NCBI GenBank assembly: GCA_001804205.1
Contig: MHFM01000073.1
Coordinates: forward strand, 3,717 to 15,900
Direction: 5' to 3'
Length of the DNA: 12,184 nt
DNA from: Omnitrophica bacterium RIFCSPLOWO2_01_FULL_45_10b
GTDB taxonomy: Bacteria > Omnitrophota > Omnitrophia > Omnitrophales > Danuiimicrobiaceae
The notes under the pieces are model-generated. The model had not been told where the DNA came from, ran no database searches, and saw only the letters and a program-made list of their open reading frames with translations. Made by a program: the position numbers and the translations under genes. Below, in pieces: positions 1 through 5,135 of this stretch (position 1 is its first letter; each line of letters starts with the position of its first letter).

Positions 1-213
1 TGCCCGCCACGGCCCGAAGCGCTGCTTCACGGTTTAATGAAGCTTCAGCAAAAAATCGACTCGCAAGAAATTGGAAAAACTGAATGGTATCAAAAAGGCT
101 TCAAGCGCGAATTCCCGGTCCCTGAATTCGGGCCCAACGGGCTTACGCCGCCTTATAACCCCGAAGTGTTCACGCCCCATCAACACCGTGAAATTACCGT
201 GGGCAAGCCATGA
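1..213 (+). CDS. nuoB: NADH-quinone oxidoreductase subunit B, C-terminal part (partial at window start)
   Basis: This is the last 70 codons of the complex I subunit that carries the terminal 4Fe-4S cluster N2, which passes electrons to quinone at the interface with NuoD. The fragment opens with CPPRPEALLHGLMKLQ. In the NuoB family this is the conserved C-P-P-R-P-E-A segment, and its Cys is a ligand of N2. The tail ends in VGKP followed by TGA at 211-213. The 5' part, with the remaining N2 cysteines, lies outside the window. The stop sits in an ATGA (210-213) that abuts a copy of the 106-bp repeat. Without the repeat, the stop would overlap the nuoC start. The identification rests on the motif and on the following nuoC and nuoD; the family is clear even from this fragment. 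Confidence 0.93.
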   Translation, partial: CPPRPEALLHGLMKLQQKIDSQEIGKTEWYQKGFKREFPVPEFGPNGLTPPYNPEVFTPHQHREITVGKP

Positions 214-320
214 TTCCCGTTAGAGCTCGGAACTTAAGGGAGTTATTCTAAAATGCACGCAGTTAAAATCGGGCAACAACCGTCCGTATCAAACATAACG
301 ATATTTAGAGCTCTAACGGG
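214..320 (+). mobile_element. 106-bp ATGA-junction element, copy 1 (nuoB/nuoC)
   Basis: This is the first of four near-identical short elements. It starts just after the nuoB stop (ATGA 210-213) and ends just before the ATGA (321-324) that starts nuoC. The terminal inverted repeats are CCCGTTAGAGCTC on the left and GAGCTCTAACGGG on the right. It encodes no transposase, so it looks like a non-autonomous, MITE-like element. Exact ends are ambiguous: either a 106-bp body with an ATGA duplication, or a 107-bp body ending in A with a TGA duplication. This copy has one extra T near its left end (TTCCCG instead of TCCCG) and is 107 bp here. It carries AGAG instead of GGAG ahead of the nuoC start. 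It contains the mini-ORF at 253-324. Confidence 0.85.
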
Positions 321-324
321 ATGA
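253..324 (+). CDS. mini-ORF of the repeat, copy 1 (23 codons, coupled to nuoC)
   Basis: This short frame begins MHAVKIGQQPSV and ends ALTG. It starts at ATG 253, ten bases after a GGAG (preceded by AAG), and ends at TGA 322-324, which overlaps the nuoC ATG at 321-323. The same frame, length and overlap occur in all four copies. The peptide resembles no family I recognise. Most differences among copies change an amino acid, so the act of translation may matter more than the peptide. In this copy a frame starting at the left ATG (210) runs 13 codons and stops at TAA 249-251, one base before this ATG. That would suit ribosome hand-over. Whether it is translated is inference. Confidence 0.4.
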   Translation: MHAVKIGQQPSVSNITIFRALTG

Positions 325-776
325 TCCCCATCGCTGAAATTAAACAAGATATCGAAAGTAAATTTTTGGGCACCACTCTCACGGTTGATGGTGCTAGCCT
401 CGTCATTGCGAAAGAACATTGGTTTTCAATTGCTAAATATTTGAAAACAGACCCGTCTTATCGACTTGATTTTCTCTCTTCTGTCACCGGCGTTGATTAC
501 AAAGAATACTTAGAAGTTGTTTATCATCTTTACTCGATTGAAAAAAAAGAAGGCCCGCTGGCCATTAAAGTTCGAACGGATGTTCAAACAAGTTCGGTGC
601 CTTCCGTTACTCCTATTTGGCGCAGCGCGGAATTCCAAGAGCGCGAGGCCTATGATTTGGTCGGGATTAAATTTGAAGGGCATCCAGATTTAAGACGGAT
701 TTTGATGTGGGAAGGTTTTCAATTTCATCCGCTGAGAAAAGATTATGTCATGGAGGATCAGGACAGAGTTCTTTAA
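321..776 (+). CDS. nuoC: NADH-quinone oxidoreductase subunit C (30 kDa subunit)
   Basis: A 151-residue subunit of the peripheral (hydrophilic) arm of complex I that packs against NuoD and NuoB near the quinone site. It holds no cofactor itself. The family signature is clear at residues 106-127: a Q-E-R-E-x-Y-D-L-x-G-I stretch followed by GHPDLRRIL. After this comes the usual tail with HPLRKDY. It is a separate gene, not the nuoCD fusion found in enterobacteria. The start at ATG 321 lies in the ATGA at the right edge of repeat copy 1. This agrees with the other three repeat-flanked genes and gives a normal-length protein. Translation is probably coupled to the mini-ORF upstream, because the local ribosome-binding sequence is only AGAG. 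It stops at TAA 774-776, four bases before an unrelated repeat. Confidence 0.96.
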   Translation: MIPIAEIKQDIESKFLGTTLTVDGASLVIAKEHWFSIAKYLKTDPSYRLDFLSSVTGVDYKEYLEVVYHLYSIEKKEGPLAIKVRTDVQTSSVPSVTPIWRSAEFQEREAYDLVGIKFEGHPDLRRILMWEGFQFHPLRKDYVMEDQDRVL

Positions 777-780
777 CGCC

Positions 781-945
781 GTCATCGCGAGTCCGCCGAA
801 GGCGGACGTGGCGATCTCAGATCAGAGATTGCCCCACAGGGGCTATCCCGATCCTATGGAAAAAAATCAATAAATGGGATTGCTTCGCTTTCCGCCACCC
901 GTGACGGCGGATCCGCCGTTCTGCTTGGCGGACGCTCGCAATGAC
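781..945. repeat. GTCATTGCGAG-type interspersed repeat A (nuoC/nuoD spacer)
   Basis: The spacer between nuoC and nuoD is filled by an inverted-repeat element. It opens with GTCATCGCGAG (781-791) and closes with the complementary CTCGCAATGAC (935-945). Inside are a perfect hairpin GTCCGCC-GAA-GGCGGAC (791-807) and a perfect 16-base palindrome ACGGCGGATCCGCCGT (904-919). Subterminal stretches read GATCTCAGATCAGAGATTGC and GGGATTGCTTCGC. The right arm, reverse-complemented, closely matches the left arm of the repeat at 3927-4194, so both belong to one family. No coding capacity is apparent. Because it lies inside an operon, it should be transcribed into a strongly folded RNA. Confidence 0.8.
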
Positions 946-957
946 AGACAGGTTGCT

Positions 958-2106
958 ATGGAATACGAATTGAAAGAATCGCAGACGCTTGAAACTCAAA
1001 CCCTTGAGGTGAGCCTCGGCCCTCAACATCCGAGCACGCACGGTGTATTCCGGATGGACGTGGTGCTTGACGGTGAAACCATCATGAAACTGAAGCCTGT
1101 CATGGGTTATCTTCACCGAAATCACGAAAAATTAGCCGAGAATATGAGCTGGCTTGGCAGCATGCCATTTACGGACCGTCTGGATTACATTTGCTCCATG
1201 ACAAATAACTTTGCTTACGCGCTGGCCGTAGAAAAACTGGCTAATCTTGAAGTTCCCGAACGGGCTCAATACATCCGCGTGATTATGGCCGAACTCACGC
1301 GGCTTGTGAATCACACGCTTCTGATTGGTTTTCTCTTGAATGATTTGGGCGCTTTTTTCACGCCGGTGCTTTATGCCTTCAGAGAACGGGAAAAAATTCT
1401 GGATTTATTTGAAGCCATTGCCGGAAGCCGGATGATGTGCAATTATTTCCGCTTTGGCGGCGTTAAATTGGACGTGACGAGTGATTTTATCCCGCGCGTT
1501 CGGCAAATCATTAATAACTATCCGAAATTTTTGGATGAGTTTGAAAAACTGCTGAGTGAAAATGAAATTTTAATGGCGCGCTGTCAAAACGTAGGCATTC
1601 TTCCGAAAGAACTTGCCGTCAGCGCCGGAGTGACCGGCCCGATGCTTCGGGCTTCTGGTGTTCCCTACGATATTCGTAAAATAGACGGATACTCCATTTA
1701 CAACCGATTTAAATTCCGCGTTCCAATTGGCGAAAAAGGGGATGTCTACGACCGTTACTACATGCGGGTTTTGGAAATGCGGGAAAGCATTAAAATTTTA
1801 GACCAAGCCATCAAGGAAATTCCGGATGGTGAATTTATTTCGAAAGTTGGGGCGCAAGGAGCTAGAACGCCGAGAGGATTTAAAGCGCCAAAGGGAGACG
1901 CTTACGGCCGAATCGAAGCTCCGAAAGGAGAGCTTGGATTTTATTTGGTCAGCGATGGGACGCCTAAACCTTATCGTTATCATGTCCGCTCCCCCAGTTT
2001 TATCAATCTCACTATTTTAGAAGATATGTGTTTGGGTCAAAAAGTAGCCGATGCCATTGTTATTTTGGGCAGTATCGACATTGTCTTGGGAGAAGTGGAC
2101 CGATGA
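958..2106 (+). CDS. nuoD: NADH-quinone oxidoreductase subunit D (49 kDa subunit)
   Basis: The 49-kDa-type peripheral-arm subunit forms most of the quinone-reduction cavity with NuoB and is related to the large subunit of NiFe hydrogenases. From ATG 958 it is 382 residues long. GPQHPSTHGVFRMD (21-34) is the family signature, with the quinone-site histidine loop. FTDRLDY and NNFAYALAVEKL follow, the latter with the tyrosine that contacts the quinone head group in characterised enzymes. The C-terminus, ending SIDIVLGEVDR, is the conserved NuoD ending. The frame stays open upstream to ATG 874, but those codons lie inside the interspersed repeat and have no family counterpart. The start at 958, preceded by ACAGG, is therefore preferred. 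The stop TGA (2104-2106) is part of the ATGA at the left edge of repeat copy 2. Confidence 0.96.
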   Translation: MEYELKESQTLETQTLEVSLGPQHPSTHGVFRMDVVLDGETIMKLKPVMGYLHRNHEKLAENMSWLGSMPFTDRLDYICSMTNNFAYALAVEKLANLEVPERAQYIRVIMAELTRLVNHTLLIGFLLNDLGAFFTPVLYAFREREKILDLFEAIAGSRMMCNYFRFGGVKLDVTSDFIPRVRQIINNYPKFLDEFEKLLSENEILMARCQNVGILPKELAVSAGVTGPMLRASGVPYDIRKIDGYSIYNRFKFRVPIGEKGDVYDRYYMRVLEMRESIKILDQAIKEIPDGEFISKVGAQGARTPRGFKAPKGDAYGRIEAPKGELGFYLVSDGTPKPYRYHVRSPSFINLTILEDMCLGQKVADAIVILGSIDIVLGEVDR

Positions 2107-2212
2107 TCCCGTTAGAGCTCGGAACTTAAAGGAGTTATTCTAAAATGCATGTAGTTAAAATCGGGCAACAACCGTCCGTGTCAAACTTAACGATATTTGG
2201 AGCTCTAACGGG
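2107..2212 (+). mobile_element. 106-bp ATGA-junction element, copy 2 (nuoD/nuoI)
   Basis: The second copy is flanked by ATGA at 2103-2106 (nuoD stop) and ATGA at 2213-2216 (nuoI start). Its terminal inverted repeats are TCCCGTTAGAGCTC at the left and GAGCTCTAACGGG plus the A of the flanking ATGA at the right. It differs from copies 1, 3 and 4 by about four to six substitutions and has no internal indel. It carries two GGAG sequences, each ten bases ahead of an ATG: one for the internal mini-ORF and one for nuoI. A frame starting at the left ATG (2103) encodes MIPLELGT and stops at TAA 2127-2129, directly before AGGAG. Confidence 0.88.
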
Positions 2213-2216
2213 ATGA
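2145..2216 (+). CDS. mini-ORF of the repeat, copy 2 (23 codons, coupled to nuoI)
   Basis: The same 23-codon frame as in the other copies, here beginning MHVVKIGQQPSV and ending FGALTG. AAAGGAG precedes the ATG with ten bases between GGAG and ATG. The TGA at 2214-2216 overlaps the nuoI ATG at 2213. Relative to copy 4 it carries A-to-V and S-to-F changes. Translation is inferred from the SD, the conserved frame and the overlap; no homolog is recognised. Confidence 0.4.
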   Translation: MHVVKIGQQPSVSNLTIFGALTG

Positions 2217-2752
2217 TCTTCGGTGGCGGTGTTATTAAAGGAATGCTGGTGACATTTAAAAATTTCGTGCTGAGTTATTTTTCAAAAGAGCACCTCACTA
2301 CCGTCCAATACCCCGAAGAACGCCTGCCTGCGAAAGAACGGTATCGGAATTTTCCGTTTCTGATTTTTGATAATAAGCCTGAAGATCTTCGCTGTGTCTC
2401 CTGTGATATTTGTGCCAAAGAATGCCCGCCCAAGTGTATTACGATTGTACGCGACAGTGATGCAAGCGGAAAACCGCTCAAGCGGCCCAAAGTATTCGAC
2501 ATTGATTTTTCAATTTGCATGAATTGTGGCATTTGTGAAGAGGTGTGCCCCTTTGATGCCATTTTTATGGATCATGAATTTGAATTGGCCGAATACGGCC
2601 GTTTTGAGGATTTGAATTACCACAAAGAAGATTTATTGAAATCGGCTGAGCATTTCGCCAAAATCCGCCCGCAAGATGCGGCGCGCATCGACGCGAAACG
2701 AGCCGAAAAAGCCCAAAAAGTAGAACCTGCCAAACCCCAAAGCCAAACATGA
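2213..2752 (+). CDS. nuoI: NADH-quinone oxidoreductase subunit I (8Fe ferredoxin-type, TYKY)
   Basis: This 179-residue iron-sulfur subunit of the peripheral arm carries clusters N6a and N6b, which relay electrons towards NuoB. Two classical ferredoxin motifs of the form C-x2-C-x2-C-x3-C-P are present, with cysteines at 61, 64, 67, 71 and at 102, 105, 108, 112. An additional Cys lies at 75. The N-terminal stretch (about 5-25) is the amphipathic membrane-surface segment usual for NuoI. The C-terminal tail (about 155-179) is Lys/Ala/Pro-rich and variable. The start at ATG 2213 is in the ATGA right after repeat copy 2, with GGAG ten bases upstream supplied by the repeat. The stop overlaps the nuoH start as ATGA (2749-2752), the only ATGA junction in the operon with no insertion. 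Its position before nuoH is less common than H-I. Confidence 0.95.
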   Translation: MIFGGGVIKGMLVTFKNFVLSYFSKEHLTTVQYPEERLPAKERYRNFPFLIFDNKPEDLRCVSCDICAKECPPKCITIVRDSDASGKPLKRPKVFDIDFSICMNCGICEEVCPFDAIFMDHEFELAEYGRFEDLNYHKEDLLKSAEHFAKIRPQDAARIDAKRAEKAQKVEPAKPQSQT

Positions 2753-3909
2753 CGGAACAAGCAGATCAAATTTTTGTGCTTGCCAAAAAAGCGCTGCTTA
2801 ATTTTTTAAGCCCCTTTTTGCCCGATTGGGCCGCTGTATTTGCTTCTATTCTCGTCAGCATCGGAGCGATTGCTGTCTTTGGGCCGGTGACAATGATGTA
2901 TCTCACCTTGCTTGAACGCAAACTTGTTGGCCGCATTCAAAATCGCTACGGCCCAAACCGCGTGGGCTTTTGGGGGCTTTTGCAGCCAATTGCCGACGGC
3001 ATCAAAATGTTGACCAAAGAAGATATTGTTCCGGCCAAGGCGGATAAATTTGCGCATTTTTTAGCTCCCATTGCCATTGTGGTTCCCGCTCTTCTTATAT
3101 TCTCCGTCATTCCGTTCGGCCGCGGGATGATTGCGGTTGATCTTTCAATTGGAATTTTATTTTTCCTAGCACTTTCTTCAACAACCACGATTTGGATTTT
3201 CGTTGCTTCTTGGGCCTCGCGAAATAAATTTTCACTTCTTGGCGGCATGCGTTCCGTAGCGCAAATGATTTCTTATGAAATTCCGATGGTGCTTTCCATC
3301 GTGCCCGTTCTTTTGGTTGTCGGCTCTTTTTCAACCGTCGCTATCGTAGAAGCCCAAAGCGGCTGGCATTGGTTTGTATTCACGCCGTGGGGAATTGCCG
3401 GATTCTTAATCTTTTTTCTCACCGGAGTTGCCGAAGTCAATCGAACTCCGTTCGACCTTCCGGAAGGAGAATCTGAAATTGTGGCAGGATTTCACACGGA
3501 ATATAGCGGAATGAAATTTGCGCTTTTCTACATGGCCGAATTCATGAACACATTTTCCATCTCAGCCATTGTCGCAACGGCGTATTTAGGCGGGTGGCAA
3601 GGCCCGTGGCTTCCAAGCTGGGTTTGGTTTTTCATTAAAACCTATGCGCTGATTTTCGTCATGATGTGGTTTCGCGGCACGCTTCCCCGCTTGCGGGTCG
3701 ATCAATTGATGGGCTTTGCCTGGAAATTTCTTCTTCCGCTTGCGCTTATTAATTTGCTCATCGCCGGAATTTGGCTAAAACTTGAATCGCCAAAAAATTA
3801 CTTGGTTGCGCTTGTTATGGTCATTGGATCTCTCATGCTGCTTTATTGGGCCAATGGGCCTGAAATACCAAAAAAACGAACGTACCGATACGCTTATGAA
3901 AACGAATAA
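2749..3909 (+). CDS. nuoH: NADH-quinone oxidoreductase subunit H (ND1)
   Basis: The ND1-type membrane subunit sits below the peripheral arm and forms the quinone entry channel and the E-channel. The protein is 386 residues with about eight or nine hydrophobic segments. The first cytoplasmic loop has the family signature LLERKLVGRIQNRYGPNRVG (55-73), followed by GLLQPIADGIKMLTKED. The second signature, EVNRTPFDLPEGESEIVAGF (229-248), continues with HTEYSGMKFALFYMAE and contains the acidic residues of the channel. The start overlaps the nuoI stop by ATGA, so translation is coupled. The C-terminus (KKRTYRYAYENE) is polar. Downstream lies a 301-base spacer filled by two nested repeats. Confidence 0.97.
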   Translation: MTEQADQIFVLAKKALLNFLSPFLPDWAAVFASILVSIGAIAVFGPVTMMYLTLLERKLVGRIQNRYGPNRVGFWGLLQPIADGIKMLTKEDIVPAKADKFAHFLAPIAIVVPALLIFSVIPFGRGMIAVDLSIGILFFLALSSTTTIWIFVASWASRNKFSLLGGMRSVAQMISYEIPMVLSIVPVLLVVGSFSTVAIVEAQSGWHWFVFTPWGIAGFLIFFLTGVAEVNRTPFDLPEGESEIVAGFHTEYSGMKFALFYMAEFMNTFSISAIVATAYLGGWQGPWLPSWVWFFIKTYALIFVMMWFRGTLPRLRVDQLMGFAWKFLLPLALINLLIAGIWLKLESPKNYLVALVMVIGSLMLLYWANGPEIPKKRTYRYAYENE

Positions 3910-3926
3910 AAATAATAAGTTGAGCC

Positions 3927-4194
3927 GTCATTACGAGCGTAGCGTCCGCCCAGCAGAACGGCGGATCCGCCGTCTGGGGTGGCGGAAAGCAATCCCGTCC
4001 TGTCATTCTGAGCGCAGCGCACATTTTCGGAGAAGAACTTCCAGTTCTTCCCGAAAAGTACTCGCGCAAAAGGCGCGCAGTGAAGAATCTCTGAGATCCT
4101 TCACTCAGCGAAGCAGCACTTTAGTGTCGTTCAGGATGACACTTCATGTCAGATTGCTTCGTCCGGTCCATCCGTTGGCCGTCCTCGCAATGAC
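3927..4194. repeat. GTCATTGCGAG-type interspersed repeat B (outer element, nuoH/nuoJ spacer)
   Basis: The 301-base gap between nuoH and nuoJ is nearly filled by this element. It opens with GTCATTACGAGCG at 3927 and closes with CTCGCAATGAC ending at 4194. Its left arm contains CAGCAGAACGGCGGATCCGC and then the rest of the same 16-base palindrome (3958-3973) found at 904-919. Together with GGGTGGCGGAAAGC and CAATCCC it matches the reverse complement of repeat A's right arm. The right arm has GATTGCTTCG, complementary in type to the GCAATCC of the left arm. The middle is interrupted by a second repeat family (4001-4141). No reading frame here resembles a protein. Confidence 0.78.
4001..4141. repeat. 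GTCATTCTGAG-type repeat nested within repeat B
   Basis: A second inverted-repeat element begins with TGTCATTCTGAGCG (4001-4014) and ends with GTTCAGGATGACA (4129-4141). It sits inside the outer GTCATTGCGAG element. It contains three stem-forming pieces. The first pairs TTTTCGG and GAAGAACT (4024-4039) with AGTTCTTC and CCGAAAA (4043-4057) around a TCC loop, with one bulged A. The second is CGCGC-AAAAG-GCGCG (4063-4077). The third is AGTGAAGAATCTC-T-GAGATCCTTCACT (4079-4105) with one mismatch. None is followed by a T tract, so it does not read as an intrinsic terminator. It is non-coding and probably a mobile or palindromic repeat that landed in an older repeat. Confidence 0.72.
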
Positions 4195-4210
4195 AGGTCC
4201 TCGGTAATTT

Positions 4211-4714
4211 ATGGAAATCTTCAATTCTCTCGCCACTGTTTCTTTCTACGGTGTCCTTGTGGGAATTTTAGCCGTTGCTATCTTGACGGTAACAACCCGA
4301 AATCTTTTTCATGCTGCGATTTTCCTTGCCTTTACTCTTTTGGGTGTCGCTGTGGTCTATTTTTTCTTACAGGCCGAATTCCTCGCGGGCGTTCAAATTT
4401 TAATTTATGTGGGCGCCATCATGACACTTGTAATTTTTGCCATCATGCTGACCTCCAAAATCGGCGATCCGAATGTCCCTCAGAGTAATCGCCAGCGGTA
4501 TCCGGCCCTCATTCTGATTTTAGCCTTTGCAGTTTTTCTTATTTCGACGATTTTGAAAACTTCATGGAACACAACGGAAACGCTTCAAACCACCGATGCC
4601 ATCAGGCTTGGAAAAGCATTGATGGGAGAATTTGTTTTTCCTTTTGAAGTAGTTTCTCTTGTACTTTTAATCGCTTTAATCGGCGCTATTGTAGTGGCGA
4701 GGAGCGATCAATGA
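4211..4714 (+). CDS. nuoJ: NADH-quinone oxidoreductase subunit J (ND6)
   Basis: The ND6-type membrane subunit is next to NuoH and NuoK. Its third helix carries a pi-bulge whose rearrangement is tied to coupling electron transfer to pumping. The protein is 167 residues with five hydrophobic segments. AEFLAGVQILIYVGAIMTL (55-73) is the family hallmark, with the conserved Tyr66-Val-Gly segment. The start at ATG 4211 gives a normal N-terminus. No strong Shine-Dalgarno sequence is visible, only GACAGG at the end of the upstream repeat, so initiation may be weak or structure-dependent. The stop TGA (4712-4714) lies in the ATGA at the left edge of repeat copy 3. A GAGGAG just before that ATGA looks like the original ribosome-binding site of nuoK. 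Confidence 0.95.
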   Translation: MEIFNSLATVSFYGVLVGILAVAILTVTTRNLFHAAIFLAFTLLGVAVVYFFLQAEFLAGVQILIYVGAIMTLVIFAIMLTSKIGDPNVPQSNRQRYPALILILAFAVFLISTILKTSWNTTETLQTTDAIRLGKALMGEFVFPFEVVSLVLLIALIGAIVVARSDQ

Positions 4715-4820
4715 TCCCGTTAGAGCTCGGAACCTAATGGAGTTATTCTAAAATGCATGCAGTTAAAAACGGGCAACAACCGTCCGAGTCAAACTTAACG
4801 ATATTTGGAGCTCTAACGGG
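4715..4820 (+). mobile_element. 106-bp ATGA-junction element, copy 3 (nuoJ/nuoK)
   Basis: The third copy lies between ATGA 4711-4714 (nuoJ stop) and ATGA 4821-4824 (nuoK start). The inverted termini TCCCGTTAGAGCTC and GAGCTCTAACGGG plus the A of the flanking ATGA are intact. It differs from copy 4 at about five positions. The chain of very short frames is clear here. ATG 4711 gives MIPLELGT and stops at TAA 4735-4737. TAATG then opens a four-codon frame (MELF) stopping at TAA 4748-4750, two bases before the mini-ORF ATG at 4753. The old nuoK ribosome-binding site (GAGGAG, in the end of nuoJ) now faces the left ATG instead of the true nuoK start. Confidence 0.88.
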
Positions 4821-4824
4821 ATGA
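4753..4824 (+). CDS. mini-ORF of the repeat, copy 3 (23 codons, coupled to nuoK)
   Basis: A 23-codon frame beginning MHAVKNGQQPSE and ending FGALTG. It has GGAG ten bases before the ATG, and its TGA (4822-4824) overlaps the nuoK ATG. Compared with the other copies it has I-to-N and V-to-E changes, making it the least conservative peptide of the four. Frame and length are nevertheless kept, which argues for selection or recent origin at the level of the frame rather than the sequence. Confidence 0.4.
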   Translation: MHAVKNGQQPSESNLTIFGALTG

Positions 4825-5135
4825 GCATACCGCTGAATCATTTGCTTATTTTTACTTCGCTTCTTTTTCTAACAGGCCTTTACGGAGCTCTGACGAGGCG
4901 CAACGCTGTCGGTATTTTAATCGCCATTGAAATCATGCTCAATGCGGTCAACATTAATTTCGTAGCCTTCACAAGCTCATTGAAAAATACATCTCCTGAG
5001 TTGGGGCAAGTGTTTGCAATCTTTGTCATCGTATTGGCGGCCACAACCGCAGCGGTAGGATTGGCTATCGTCGTGGCCATTTACCGGAATCAGAAAACAA
5101 TTTACACAGACGAGATCGATCTCCTCAAATGGTAA
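4821..5135 (+). CDS. nuoK: NADH-quinone oxidoreductase subunit K (ND4L)
   Basis: The small ND4L-type subunit has 104 residues and three transmembrane helices, and it links the E-channel to the antiporter-like subunits. The second helix keeps the essential glutamate in the conserved IAIEIMLNAVN stretch (Glu37, equivalent to E. coli Glu36). In the third helix, the family pattern L-A-A-A-E-A-x-x-G-L-A reads LAATTAAVGLA, so the usual second buried glutamate (E. coli Glu72) is Thr76 (ACC at 5046-5048). This is unusual for the family. The start at ATG 4821 follows repeat copy 3, which supplies GGAG ten bases upstream. The end overlaps nuoL by seven bases. Family assignment is secure from the first-helix RRNAVG and Glu motifs, the length and the context. 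Confidence 0.95.
   Translation: MSIPLNHLLIFTSLLFLTGLYGALTRRNAVGILIAIEIMLNAVNINFVAFTSSLKNTSPELGQVFAIFVIVLAATTAAVGLAIVVAIYRNQKTIYTDEIDLLKW

Noticed and set aside
874..957. In-frame N-terminal extension of nuoD starting at ATG 874
   Set aside because: These codons lie inside the GTCATTGCGAG-type repeat and have no counterpart in the NuoD family; ATG 958 gives a normal N-terminus.
2150..2190. Antisense TTGACA -35-like box within the 106-bp element
   Set aside because: It is perfect only in copies 2 and 4 and altered in copies 1 and 3; no convincing -10 box follows at 17-18 bases.
4024..4057. Strong hairpin in the nested repeat as a transcription terminator or attenuator
   Set aside because: There is no T tract after it and nuoJ-N must be transcribed through it; it is explained by the palindromic repeat.
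3782..4207. 141-codon open frame across the nuoH end and the nuoH/nuoJ spacer
   Set aside because: It overlaps nuoH out of frame and then reads through two nested inverted repeats; the product is Arg/Ser-rich and unlike a real protein.
4884..4898. GGAGCTCTGACGAGG inside nuoK resembles the right end of the 106-bp element
   Set aside because: It encodes conserved NuoK residues (GALTRR) and has no flanking element sequence, so the likeness is probably chance.
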